Of a stretch of 64,000 nt of DNA, positions 25,779 to 34,731 are shown piece by piece. The stretch spans positions 124,001-188,000 of the forward strand of contig NZ_JACVPD010000004.1 in assembly GCF_018882095.1 (NCBI RefSeq), in the 5' to 3' direction. The number at the start of each line of letters is the position of its first letter. Position 1 is the first letter of the stretch. The notes under the pieces are model-generated. The model did not search any database. It was not told the origin of the DNA and worked only from the letters and a program-made list of their open reading frames with translations. Both the position numbers and the translations under genes were made by a program. The DNA is from Polynucleobacter sp. CS-Odin-A6 (GTDB lineage: Bacteria; Pseudomonadota; Gammaproteobacteria; Burkholderiales; Burkholderiaceae).

Positions 25779-25938
25779 AACCTATAATTTAAATACGCTT
25801 TGCACAGCTGTAGACCATCTATCAAAGCAGTATTTACCCCATAATTTCATGACAGTTTGATGTTGTGAATGCAAGTCACACTCAGTGATATTCAGGTATG
25901 CAATTAGGAAAAACATACTCTGCGTACTAAATAACTAT

Positions 25939-26205
25939 TTAGTTATTAGTGCCATCTTCAGCGTCTTCATCTTGATATGCTTCAAATTGTTCGGGCAGAC
26001 CAGCAATCTTCAAAATGGCGTTGGCAGTATTGTGCGAGAGAATTCTGCCATCGAGTGGAAAGTAAATCCCAGTTATTGGTGAGAACCAGATATCGTGGTT
26101 ACCTCTCTGGCCTGGTGCATGATAGTTGCACCCAGCCTCTCTCAAAATCGCCAGTAAATCTGAAGAAAAAGAGTTGCCCCGGTAGGACCCCATCACTTTA
26201 CTCAT
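25939..26205 (-). CDS. HicA-like toxin of a type II toxin-antitoxin pair
   Basis: The 88-residue protein resembles HicA mRNA interferases. It has an N-terminal helix (SSDLLAILREAGCNYHAPG), the putative catalytic His in QRGNHDIWF, a short strand GIYFPLDGRILSHNTANAILKIAGL, given here by FPLDGRILSHNT and ANAILKIAGL, and an acidic tail. The family is known to cleave mRNA through a dsRBD-like fold. It overlaps the upstream DUF1902 gene by 4 bases, the usual coupling for such pairs. The order is antitoxin first. Confidence 0.75.
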   Translation of the reverse strand: MSKVMGSYRGNSFSSDLLAILREAGCNYHAPGQRGNHDIWFSPITGIYFPLDGRILSHNTANAILKIAGLPEQFEAYQDEDAEDGTNN

Positions 26206-26447
26206 AATTGGCCTTCGGAAGGCATGTGGGTAATTGATAGCTTGTGAGCCACTACTTCATACAGAATTTCGGATGGGCAATCAACCTGATTTGCCGCTAA
26301 TAACTCTGGAATCATAGAGCTGAGTTTATTAAAGAGATTTTCAATCGAGTCAGCCTCCGTTGCTAATCCAGGTACATGATCGGAGGTAGCAGACCAGATA
26401 TCTACATCACCACACCATTCCGCGCGGATTAACAATACGTTTTGCAT
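26202..26447 (-). CDS. DUF1902/HicB-like antitoxin
   Basis: The 81-residue protein has the HicB-type half fold: VLLIRAEWCGDVDIWSATSD, then HVPGLATEADSIENLFNKL and MIPELLAAN. This is close to DUF1902 proteins that accompany HicA toxins. No separate DNA-binding domain is visible, so autoregulation may depend on the complex. It sits first in the two-gene reverse operon, 130 bases before the divergent REC-cyclase gene. Confidence 0.72.
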   Translation of the reverse strand: MQNVLLIRAEWCGDVDIWSATSDHVPGLATEADSIENLFNKLSSMIPELLAANQVDCPSEILYEVVAHKLSITHMPSEGQL

Positions 26448-26577
26448 CTAATCTCCAGAGGCTAGGATGGGATGAACTAAAAAAGTTAGCTAGTAATACA
26501 TAAATAATATAATACAGTTGCTCAAAAAATACCAATTGGTTAGATCGAAGATAACCAAATAAATCAATGCTTAAGCT

Positions 26578-27687
26578 ATGAAACCCACGAATATCCTCAT
26601 TGTTGATGACACTCCCGAAAATATTGATTTATTGAAGGCAATATTAGAGAGTCGTAACTATGTTGTGAAAACCGCGTCCAGCGGTGCTGAGGCTCTAAAG
26701 TCCATTGAAGATTCCATCCCCGATCTGGTAGTGTTAGATGTGATGATGCCAGAGATGTCTGGATATGAGGTATGCCAAGCTATTCGTAAAAATGCACAAA
26801 CTGCCTTGTTGCCAGTTGTGATGCTCACGGCGCTTGATCCTGCCATCGAAAAAGTCAAGGGGATAGAGGCGGGAGCTGATGACTTTTTGAGTAAGCCTAT
26901 TAATCAAGCTGAGTTGTTAGCGCGAGTGGATTCCTTATTGCGAATTGCTGGCTTGCAAAAAGAAATCGCTGATAGAAATGGTGAGTTACTGCAGCTGAAT
27001 CAAAATTTGGAAATGAAGGTTGCACAACAAGTGCAGGAAATCGAAAACTTAAATAAGCTAAAGAGATCTTTGCCTGCTGATGTTGCCACCAAAATTGTTG
27101 CTGATAAACAAGAGAATTTATTAGAACCGCACCGTAAAGAAATCACTATTGTATTTTTTGAGTTACGTGGCTTTGGTAATTTAGTGGTGGAAAGAGAGCC
27201 AGAGGAAGTCATGATTATTCTCAACGATTTTCATCAAATCCTTGGCAAACTTATTAGTCAATTTAATGGCACAGTACAACGTTTTTCATGTGATGAGATC
27301 GTCATCTTTTTTAATGATCCTATCCCAGTAGACAACGCCCCAATGCAGGCTATCAATCTTGCAAAACGGTTTACGACGGCCTTTAGCAACCTCAAGGTTC
27401 GTTGGGTTCAAAAGGGCTATAACCCCTCCCTATCTCTCGGCATAGGAGTTGCAACGGGTTTTGCCACCCTAGGAATGATGGGATTCGAAGGTCGAGAGGA
27501 CTATACGGCCATTGGCGCAGTGACTGAAATTGTTTCTAGGCTGTGCCGTGAAGCAAAGTCTGGTGAAATCCTCATGGATATGCGTACTCAATCTCGCCTA
27601 AATGCGGACTCAGGTGTCAAACCCCGTGGGTCAATTATGTTTAGAGACCTCGAAAAGTCCATAGAGGCCTTCAAAATTTCTCAGTAG
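26578..27687 (+). CDS. Response regulator with class III adenylate/guanylate cyclase domain
   Basis: The 369-residue protein has a receiver (residues 1-122; D10, D11, phosphoacceptor D54, K106). A coiled-coil linker (about 125-165) and a class III cyclase domain (about 185-340) follow. The cyclase fold is well conserved (FHQILGKLISQFNGTVQRF, then FFNDP, LGIGVATGFATLGMMGFEGR and DYTAIGAVTEIVSRLC). The first metal-binding Asp is Glu (E195 in FFELRGF), and the usual Gly before the second Asp is Cys (C238-D239). It may be a weak or non-catalytic cyclase. A kinase gene follows, with a receiver relic between. Confidence 0.85.
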   Translation: MKPTNILIVDDTPENIDLLKAILESRNYVVKTASSGAEALKSIEDSIPDLVVLDVMMPEMSGYEVCQAIRKNAQTALLPVVMLTALDPAIEKVKGIEAGADDFLSKPINQAELLARVDSLLRIAGLQKEIADRNGELLQLNQNLEMKVAQQVQEIENLNKLKRSLPADVATKIVADKQENLLEPHRKEITIVFFELRGFGNLVVEREPEEVMIILNDFHQILGKLISQFNGTVQRFSCDEIVIFFNDPIPVDNAPMQAINLAKRFTTAFSNLKVRWVQKGYNPSLSLGIGVATGFATLGMMGFEGREDYTAIGAVTEIVSRLCREAKSGEILMDMRTQSRLNADSGVKPRGSIMFRDLEKSIEAFKISQ

Positions 27688-27718
27688 TAATCAACTTCAA
27701 TCCAACTGGTTCGGGCTA

Positions 27719-27832
27719 ATGGATGCATCACCTACCATTGCATTTTTAGCTTCGGTCATGCAAGAAGAGAAGCAATCGATTATGGATGGAGGTTTTAATG
27801 GCTTTACAGAAAAGTGTATAGGCTTTAAGTAG
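27719..27832 (+). pseudogene. Relic of a receiver domain (C-terminal end)
   Basis: A 37-codon open frame between the REC-cyclase and the PAS-PAS kinase. Its product (TIAFLASVMQEEKQ, then IMDGGFNGFTEKCIGFK) aligns by eye with the alpha4-beta5-alpha5 part of receivers, typically ALTASVMQEDKQ...GFNGFIEKPIDF. The conserved Lys survives in TEKC but the following Pro is Cys. No upstream receiver half remains in frame. I read it as the tail of a decayed response regulator or hybrid-kinase receiver. Confidence 0.6.
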
Positions 27833-27955
27833 TTCCTCAATACCATTTCATCTATTTTGCAAAATTCTGCTGGCTAAGTCAGCGATTTCTCTCTCTGAAT
27901 TTCATCTTTATATCAAATATTGCTAAATCGGTGGGTAATCCTATAATCCGACTAT

Positions 27956-29524
27956 ATGACTAGCGCCAATCATTCTGCAAAATTCCCCATGGAAGAATCT
28001 TTTTCCATTGTTGATCCTGCGGAGTATTTAAGATTGGCTGGCATCATCATTGCCAACACGAACGATATTGTTGTGATCACCGATGTTCCTAATGTTAATC
28101 AAGAACCACGCATTGTTTATGTCAACGAGGCTTTTGTTCGTGAAACGGGTTATTCGCCACGCGATGTGCTGGGAAAAAATCCTCAAATTCTTCTGGGCCC
28201 AAGATCTGATCCCGCTACTAGGGGCAGAATTTATGGTGCGCTTAGTGAGCGAAAGCATGTCCGTGAAGAAATATTAAATTACAAAAAAAATGGTGAGGAG
28301 TTCTGGCAAGAACTCAACATCTTTCCCATTGCTAATGAATCTGGTGTTTATACCCACTGGGTTTCAATTCAGCGTAATATTACTGAGCGTAAATTATCCG
28401 AAAAGCTGATTTTTGAAACGAAGAATCGCTTGGAGCTGGCTGCGCGTGCTGGTGCTGTCGGTATTTGGGATTTTGACTTCTTCAACAATCGTTTGGCTTG
28501 GGATGAGCAAATGTATTCGTTGTATGGCATTACTCGAGATCAATTTACTGGGTCGTATGCCGATTGGACTGAGAGGCTTCACCAAGAAGATAGAGCGGAT
28601 GCTGAGCTGAGCATTACCAAAGCCATGGAGGGTGCTAGTGAATTTAATACGCAATTTAGAGTCATTTGGCCAGATGGCAGCATTCACTTTATTCGAGGCT
28701 TAGCTGAAGTAGAAAGAGATGTTAATAACAAACCACTGCGCATGGTCGGTACTAATTGGGATATTACTGAGCTCATTAATGCCAAGATGGATGCTGAGGC
28801 TGCTCTCAAAGTAAAAACTCAGTTTTTAATGAATATGTCACATGAGATACGAACCCCGATGACAGGGATACTGGGCCTCTCCTCTTTGGCATTATTTGAG
28901 CCCCTAAGTCCAGTAGTGCGGGATTATCTGCATGGCATCGAGTCTTCCGCCAAGTTGCTGCTGGAGATCGTGAATGAAATTCTCGACTTTTCTAAGCTAG
29001 AGGCTGATAAGGGGCATATCAATACTGCGCCATTTTGTATTCAAGATCTCTTTGCTAGAGTGCGTAGCTTATTTGCTGAGAGTGCCAAGGCCAAAGGATT
29101 GCAATTAAATCTCTTTTGCGATTTAGATCAACATGTGCAGCTCATCGGAGATTTCTTTCAACTGAGTCTAGTCATTAATAATCTAATTGGTAATGCGATT
29201 AAATTTACTGAGCAAGGCTCTGTGGATCTCTCTATTAAGTTGCTCAAGCTGGAAGGTGCTACCTTAACTCTCTCCTTTGTTGTTAAGGATAGCGGCATTG
29301 GAATCTCCCAAGAGGCTCAACCGCAAATACTAGAACCCTTTGCGCAGGCAGATGATTCGATTTCACGACGCTTCGGTGGTACGGGACTGGGATTAACGAT
29401 TAGTAATCGAATTTTGGGGCTGATGGGCAGTCAGCTCCATATCCAGAGCATTGAAGGGCAGGGGTCAAGCTTTGGTTTTGACTTAGTGCTAGTTCAGGAG
29501 CGCCGTAATCAAAATACTATTTAA
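27956..29524 (+). CDS. PAS-PAS sensor histidine kinase (soluble)
   Basis: The 522-residue kinase has no membrane segment. PAS1 is at about residues 25-145 and contains GYSPRDVLGKNPQILLGPRS, as in LOV-like and oxygen-type PAS domains, but without an obvious LOV NCR motif. PAS2 is at about 155-275. HisKA carries the phospho-His H296 in MSHEIRTPMTG. HATPase follows with NNLIGNAIKFT, DSGIGIS and GGTGLGLTI. It ends without a receiver although the H-box is of the hybrid type. The REC-HPT-REC protein at 23192 could take its phosphate. Confidence 0.92.
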   Translation: MTSANHSAKFPMEESFSIVDPAEYLRLAGIIIANTNDIVVITDVPNVNQEPRIVYVNEAFVRETGYSPRDVLGKNPQILLGPRSDPATRGRIYGALSERKHVREEILNYKKNGEEFWQELNIFPIANESGVYTHWVSIQRNITERKLSEKLIFETKNRLELAARAGAVGIWDFDFFNNRLAWDEQMYSLYGITRDQFTGSYADWTERLHQEDRADAELSITKAMEGASEFNTQFRVIWPDGSIHFIRGLAEVERDVNNKPLRMVGTNWDITELINAKMDAEAALKVKTQFLMNMSHEIRTPMTGILGLSSLALFEPLSPVVRDYLHGIESSAKLLLEIVNEILDFSKLEADKGHINTAPFCIQDLFARVRSLFAESAKAKGLQLNLFCDLDQHVQLIGDFFQLSLVINNLIGNAIKFTEQGSVDLSIKLLKLEGATLTLSFVVKDSGIGISQEAQPQILEPFAQADDSISRRFGGTGLGLTISNRILGLMGSQLHIQSIEGQGSSFGFDLVLVQERRNQNTI

Positions 29525-29530
29525 CCTAGA

Positions 29531-29920
29531 TTATTTAGGTCTACAAAGATAAGTAAACGCTTTGAAATTTAATACATTGGGCGGTATGCTGAGCCAATTC
29601 TCTGGCTTGTTAGATGAAAATAGCTGATCACCTTGACCATTCTTTTCAGCATAAGCATATTTTTCTAGAAAACGCGCTTTGTTTTCTGTGCAGTCATACT
29701 CATAAAGAGCCACACCGGAGTAAAAGTCTCTATCCCCTTCAAAAATTTGTCGTGGTTTCTTAAGGTCAAATAAAACCCATGCTTCGATGGAGTAGGGGTT
29801 ACGCTTAATCGTGCTGGTATCAATCTTGATCACTGCGGCATCATTGCTCCCAAGCTCAAGCCAATTAGCCATTGCGAGTGCGCTGTAGCCCCACAGAATG
29901 ATTAAAGCGAGTTTTTTCAT
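29531..29920 (-). CDS. Surface-adhesin-E-like secreted protein
   Basis: A 129-residue protein with a signal peptide (cut near ALAMANW). The mature part has the small beta-rich plan seen in surface-adhesin protein E relatives: WLELGSNDAAVIKIDTSTIK, VLFDLKKPRQI, a central DC and a final YLCRPK with a conserved Cys. Two relatives occur at 32625 and 60241. The location is periplasm or cell surface. The molecular role is unknown. Confidence 0.65.
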   Translation of the reverse strand: MKKLALIILWGYSALAMANWLELGSNDAAVIKIDTSTIKRNPYSIEAWVLFDLKKPRQIFEGDRDFYSGVALYEYDCTENKARFLEKYAYAEKNGQGDQLFSSNKPENWLSIPPNVLNFKAFTYLCRPK

Positions 29921-30159
29921 TTAAATTCTTCCCGTATTGAAAATCTAGAAATATTCTATTCTGTATTTCATTACGAGTGCAGAATTTTGAAGGATTTAGA
30001 TCCATCACCTTTCATACACAACAACTAGCCCCAGAGATTCCCTTAAACAGGTCCTGAATGAGTAAATAGGGTTTGATTTTGCCCGAATAAGGCGCAAAAG
30101 CCCGATGTAATTGTGGTAAAAATACACCCTAATTACACTCATTTTAATCATTATTATTC

Positions 30160-31758
30160 ATGGCACTTTTTAAGAAAAAAGCGGTATCTCAACCGGTTCA
30201 GGCTTCTAAGGGCCCAGAAAAAATCCTCCCTGAAAATCCCTATCTTGGACGTGAGCCCATTATTAATGCTTCCCAAGCCATCATTGGGTACGAACTTTTC
30301 TTTCGTCCAGGCACTGCCCTCAAGGCGAAACGGCTTAATGACCGCAATGAGGTATTGGCGCAAATTGCTACACGCTTAGCAAATGATCCTCATGTAGAAG
30401 TGAGTTATCCAGAAGAGGTGACTGATGCCAATCTCAGAGATGATGATGGCAAGGAGATTACAGACGTTACCCTGTCTGAAATCTTCTATTCCCTGAAGAC
30501 TAAAGGGGTCACTCAATCCTTAGGCCAGCATTTGGGGTTTATTCGTATTCGTGCAGATCAATTGGGGGATGAGCTACGAGGTTTCCCCGCTATTAAGTTT
30601 CCATTACAAATTGATTTGGCAGAAATTTTAGAGGCGATCAAGACAGAGGCAAATCAAGTCGATGATGCTGAAGAAGATCCTGAGACTAAGCAAGAGCTCG
30701 ATGATTCTGAAGGGCCTCCCGTTCCTGAAATTCTGCAAAAGCTGGAGAGGCTCAGAAGTGCTGGTTACAAATTTGTATTGACGGGTTTGACTGAAGTGTT
30801 TGATGGCCTTGATGACATCTTACCTAAGTTTCGCTATGTCAAATTGGATCTTCATCAAGTTGCTCAACCATCCAGTCTGATTGACTACTGTAAAGGCATC
30901 CCTTTGCCACGAGACGAAAAAGTGAAGGGCTCCAGCAACGTTTTACAAATCATTGCAGTCAATGTCCATCAGCCGGAAGATTTTCACCGGGCTCGAGATT
31001 TGGGGTGCGATGCATTTGAAGGTTTTTACTTTGTGAAGCCTGACCCTGAGCTTTCTTTGCATCGAGGAGAAGAGTACCGCAAGTTATTACAGTTATTAAC
31101 CTTGCTACTGTCATCTCCCGAGTTAAAGGATTTGGTCATTGCGATTGAGGCTAATCCGGTGGTTTCTAAGCATCTTATGGTGATTGCTGAGATTGACTCG
31201 CGCAGGAAACGCGACAAGCCTGAGAACATCCGGGACGCTGCGGTGATCTCTGGCGTCAAGCGCATTACCCGCTGGACTCAGCTTTTACTTTATGCTGATA
31301 CCAAGGCGAAGGTGGCCTTGGATGCTACCCCCTTGTTACAGCTTGTTTGTGTCCGCGCCTTCTTCATGGAAGCCTTATCAAGCAAGTTGGGCGCAGGGGG
31401 AGGCTTAGGGTCTAGCGACTTAGCCTTTTTAGTGGGTGGCTTATCCTTAATTGATAACCTGTTTGATGAGCCCGCCCGCGAGCTACTCTCTCAATTTAAT
31501 CTTCCCAGTGTTGTTGTGGATGCGATCGTTGATCGCTCTGGTATTTTGGGGCAACTATTAACTCTTGCTGAGGCAGCGGAAGTAGGCGATTTAGAGAAAT
31601 GTCGCCATTTATGCTCTGATGAGCTCAAGACCGTGACTTTAGACGATGTCGCTCAAGATTCGCTCATGGCGATTAAAAACTTCGTTTCTCAAACCCAATT
31701 CGCACCTGAAGAGGATGTTTGGGAGAGTGCAAATTCTGTGGACGAGGAGTTGGCCTAA
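30160..31758 (+). CDS. EAL-HDOD protein (degenerate EAL, YuxH-type)
   Basis: The 532-residue cytoplasmic protein begins with an EAL-like domain (GREPIINASQAIIGYELFFR). The catalytic Glu-Ala-Leu is replaced by Glu-Leu-Phe, and the domain is interrupted by an acidic insert at about residues 165-192 (DDAEEDPETKQELDD). Residues about 320-500 form an HDOD domain (LLQLLTLLLSSPELKDL, then ITRWTQLLLYAD). Relatives such as CdgJ have no c-di-GMP phosphodiesterase activity and affect motility or act as scaffolds. It stands alone, about 240 bases after a reverse gene. Confidence 0.85.
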   Translation: MALFKKKAVSQPVQASKGPEKILPENPYLGREPIINASQAIIGYELFFRPGTALKAKRLNDRNEVLAQIATRLANDPHVEVSYPEEVTDANLRDDDGKEITDVTLSEIFYSLKTKGVTQSLGQHLGFIRIRADQLGDELRGFPAIKFPLQIDLAEILEAIKTEANQVDDAEEDPETKQELDDSEGPPVPEILQKLERLRSAGYKFVLTGLTEVFDGLDDILPKFRYVKLDLHQVAQPSSLIDYCKGIPLPRDEKVKGSSNVLQIIAVNVHQPEDFHRARDLGCDAFEGFYFVKPDPELSLHRGEEYRKLLQLLTLLLSSPELKDLVIAIEANPVVSKHLMVIAEIDSRRKRDKPENIRDAAVISGVKRITRWTQLLLYADTKAKVALDATPLLQLVCVRAFFMEALSSKLGAGGGLGSSDLAFLVGGLSLIDNLFDEPARELLSQFNLPSVVVDAIVDRSGILGQLLTLAEAAEVGDLEKCRHLCSDELKTVTLDDVAQDSLMAIKNFVSQTQFAPEEDVWESANSVDEELA

Positions 31759-32034
31759 GGCCCTAAAGTCCCTCTTAGTCATTTCACGGCGCTAGATGTG
31801 GGTTGTATTAGTCGTAAAAATGTCATCTATTTTAAATACTTGCATTGTTACAATTAGCGTATACACTAGCCTAAGTTCATGATTTGTATAAGCAATATTC
31901 ATTAGCCAGCGTTTTTAGAGTTGTGAATTGAAATCAGTGAGGTAATTATAAGAATGATTCGATATTAATTGGTTGAGTCATCGTAGCGTTTGACAATGGA
32001 GTTACTTCTTTGCAAACATTAAAGGGAAATTTTG

Positions 32035-32568
32035 GTGTCCGACAAGCATAAAAATCCATTGCCCAAAATAGTGGGTGAGTGCTTTAAGGACGCTAGAGAA
32101 AAGATGGGCCTCTCTGTCGAGGAGTTAGCAAATAAAGCGATACTCTCGAATAGTCAAATTCGACAAATTGAATCCACTGGGCTAAGCGCTTTTTATTCGC
32201 CAACCATTAAATATTCGAGCGCTAAAAAGGTAGCAAACATACTAGGACTATCTGAGGATCAAGCATTCAATATAAATGAATCAGATCTCAATCAGAGTGC
32301 TTCAGAGCTAAGCGAGCAAAAGGAATTGAAAGAGATTGAAGCCGTACTGGCAAAAAAAATGATCAATGAGCTTCAATACGAAAAGCCAAGCCTTTTACTC
32401 AAGATTACTGGCAAGCAAAACTCCACCCAATTACCGATTCAGGGTATTGAAGTACCTCAACCCAAGCGATCCAAAAAGATCTTCAAAATTTCTGGCTTGC
32501 TATTGGTTTTAATTGCTGGTGTTGGATGTTTTTATTTCTTCTTAAATCCTTTGATCAACTTCTCATAA
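32035..32568 (+). CDS. Membrane-anchored helix-turn-helix protein (RodZ-like N-terminus)
   Basis: The 177-residue protein has a Cro/XRE-type helix-turn-helix at about residues 10-75 (FKDAREKMGLSVEELANKA, then NSQIRQIES). A charged linker and one membrane helix at the C-terminus (ISGLLLVLIAGVGCFYFFL) follow. It has no periplasmic domain, unlike full RodZ. I use GTG 32035 as start because AAAGGG lies 8 bases upstream; a TTG immediately before it is the alternative. It precedes the secreted protein and the Zorya-like genes and could regulate or tether them, but this is inference. Confidence 0.75.
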   Translation: MSDKHKNPLPKIVGECFKDAREKMGLSVEELANKAILSNSQIRQIESTGLSAFYSPTIKYSSAKKVANILGLSEDQAFNINESDLNQSASELSEQKELKEIEAVLAKKMINELQYEKPSLLLKITGKQNSTQLPIQGIEVPQPKRSKKIFKISGLLLVLIAGVGCFYFFLNPLINFS

Positions 32569-32624
32569 ATAAAGATTGCCTGACGAGGATAATGATCAAG
32601 CAATGAGCAAGCAATAATTAAACA

Positions 32625-33017
32625 ATGATTAAAAAACTACTCTTACTCTTATTCCTTTTATTTGCAGGTCAAGCCTCTGCAGATTGGACCAAAGTGACTG
32701 CCAATCAAGATATTTCTGTTTATATAGACGCTCAGGCTATTCAAAGAAATAAAAGCCTAGTTAAAGTGAAAGTGTTAGTGAACGAAGCGAAGGACTTAGT
32801 TGTTGATAAGGACAAGTACTCCTACCGTTCATTTCGAACGTATATCGAATTCAATTGCAAGAAAGAGCTTCAAAGAGCGCTCTCGACTAAATGGTATTCA
32901 GGGGCAATGGGAGAGGGTGATGTGGTGTATCAAGATAAGAGCCCGTATACCTTTGCGCCTGTGGCAGAAGGCACTCTTGGTTTGGTTGTGATGAAGCGTG
33001 TTTGTAAGGACCGATGA
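32625..33017 (+). CDS. Surface-adhesin-E-like secreted protein
   Basis: A 130-residue protein with a clear signal peptide (KKLLLLLFLLFAGQASAD). The mature part starts DWTKVTANQDISVYIDAQAI and contains NCKKELQRALSTKWYSGAMG and a final RVCKDR. It has the same plan as the proteins at 29531 and 60241, with two Cys at matching places. It is 83 bases upstream of the ZorA-like gene, so co-transcription is possible. Function is unknown. Confidence 0.65.
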   Translation: MIKKLLLLLFLLFAGQASADWTKVTANQDISVYIDAQAIQRNKSLVKVKVLVNEAKDLVVDKDKYSYRSFRTYIEFNCKKELQRALSTKWYSGAMGEGDVVYQDKSPYTFAPVAEGTLGLVVMKRVCKDR

Positions 33018-33100
33018 TGCGTCAATTACTGAAAACTTACTTTAAAACATCTTAACGAGCATTCTTGTACTATTAGTCTATTCATTTTTTCTACTAAAAC

Positions 33101-34699
33101 ATGCAAAATCCAGTCAATTTATATCTTCCCATTGGAATCGCAATTGGAATTCTTCTAGTAGCTGCTTTTTTATATTGGTCTTGGTCAAAGGTGATCAAGC
33201 AATCCATTGAAGATGTCAAGGGCCTATCCGATGAATTAAAGAATCAAACAGCAGTAGGTGGTGATATTTTTTCAGTAGCCATTGAAGCAACAAAAGATGC
33301 CCGAATAGTAGATTTGCTACAAGAGTGCAAAAGGAATCTTATTACGATTCCAGGAAACCTAGGGGCTAAGCAATACTGCCTCAAACCCTATTCCGATATT
33401 TGGACGGCAAGAAATGTCCTTTCGGGCAGAATTAAACTTTCCCTTTACGAAACCATGCCCAACATTTTGATTGGTGTAGGTTTGATGTTTACTTTCGTAT
33501 TCTTGGCGTTGGCATTAAATGATGCAGGCCAAGCGATGTCTGGCAACCAAGAATCTCGAGATGCAGCGCTCAAGGGCTTAATAGCTACTGCTGGCGGTAA
33601 ATTCATTACTTCGATTGCCGGATTATTCAGCTCCCTAGTGTGGAATTGGGGTGGCAAACTCTCGATTGAAAAGTTAGAATCCGCCATTCATGATTTGGAT
33701 GCCCATCTTCGAGCCATAGTTCCAGATAATGCCTCGCAAGCAACTATCCAGGCCCAACTGGGTATGTTCCACGAAATACTGATACAAAATCGTGAACAAG
33801 TAAATCAATTAAAGCGTTTTGAAACTGATTTTGCACTCTCCATATCCAGTTCGATCGGCAAGGCACTTGAGCCTTTATTCAACGATCTGAGTCATAAACT
33901 GATTGATGCTTTTGATAATTTGACTGACCGTATTAGTCGAATTAATGAAGAAGCCCTTAAAAATATCATGGAGAAATTTTTAGAGGCCATTAAAGGAGGC
34001 TCTGCAAAGGAGCTAGAGCAGTTTAGAAAAACGCTGCTTGAGGTTTCTGAAAAACTCAATACTGCTGGCATTGGAGCTGGAGTTTCTTTGGCGCAAGCGG
34101 GCGATTCCTTTGGTAGTGCGATTAGTGCCCTAGAAAAAACAGTAACGAAGACGAATGAGACTATGCAAGGCCTTGAGTCTGGCTTGCAGAGGGCGAATCA
34201 GTTCACCAACGAGGGAGCTACTAAATTAGAGTTTGTTCTCGGCGGCCTGATTGGTTCAGTCAATGGAATTGATAAGGTGATTACTAATGTGGATTCTTTT
34301 GTTCAAAAAATTCAAGCGAGCACAGAATCACTCGGCTTAATAGCCCAAAGTTTAGATGGCACGGTAGCCTCACAAGAGGTGCTTAGCAAGGAATTTAGCG
34401 TCGGCATTCCTGCTATGTCCAGCGCTCTGAAAGACGCTGTCAATGAAATCAAGTTGGGTACTGATGCTTCTCGTGAGGCGCTGAGTTCCTTGCGTACTGA
34501 ATTTGAATCTACTAAGAGCTCAATTGATCAAACGGTTAATCATCTGACCAGTGGCGTATCAGATTATTCTAATAAGGTAGTGCAGCTACACTTTAAATTA
34601 GATGAAAAGCTCGCTCAGGCCATCTCTTCAATTCATTCGACTATCGTCACTTTAGAGCAAACGATGGATGACTTTGTTGAGTCACTTCCTAAGACCTAA
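33101..34699 (+). CDS. ZorA-like MotA/TolQ/ExbB channel with long coiled-coil tail
   Basis: The 532-residue protein has TM1 about 8-28, TM2 about 119-139 (MPNILIGVGLMFTFVFLALA) and TM3 about 162-183 (TAGGKFITSIAGLFSSLVWN). A cytoplasmic helical tail of about 340 residues follows, rich in heptads. A MotA/ExbB core with long tail, followed at once by a MotB/OmpA partner, is the pattern of ZorA in the Zorya anti-phage system. Known ZorA proteins are usually longer (about 700 residues). The next gene starts 32 bases later. Assignment is by architecture and by eye. A non-defence TolQ-type motor remains possible. Confidence 0.72.
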   Translation: MQNPVNLYLPIGIAIGILLVAAFLYWSWSKVIKQSIEDVKGLSDELKNQTAVGGDIFSVAIEATKDARIVDLLQECKRNLITIPGNLGAKQYCLKPYSDIWTARNVLSGRIKLSLYETMPNILIGVGLMFTFVFLALALNDAGQAMSGNQESRDAALKGLIATAGGKFITSIAGLFSSLVWNWGGKLSIEKLESAIHDLDAHLRAIVPDNASQATIQAQLGMFHEILIQNREQVNQLKRFETDFALSISSSIGKALEPLFNDLSHKLIDAFDNLTDRISRINEEALKNIMEKFLEAIKGGSAKELEQFRKTLLEVSEKLNTAGIGAGVSLAQAGDSFGSAISALEKTVTKTNETMQGLESGLQRANQFTNEGATKLEFVLGGLIGSVNGIDKVITNVDSFVQKIQASTESLGLIAQSLDGTVASQEVLSKEFSVGIPAMSSALKDAVNEIKLGTDASREALSSLRTEFESTKSSIDQTVNHLTSGVSDYSNKVVQLHFKLDEKLAQAISSIHSTIVTLEQTMDDFVESLPKT

Positions 34700-34731
34700 G
34701 TCAAGAACCTGATCAGACCTACATCACAGCA

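Noticed and set aside
26578..29524. Reading the PAS1 domain of the kinase as a blue-light LOV domain
   Set aside because: The flavin-binding Cys motif (NCR) of LOV domains is absent; the GKNPQILLGP segment is only LOV-like.
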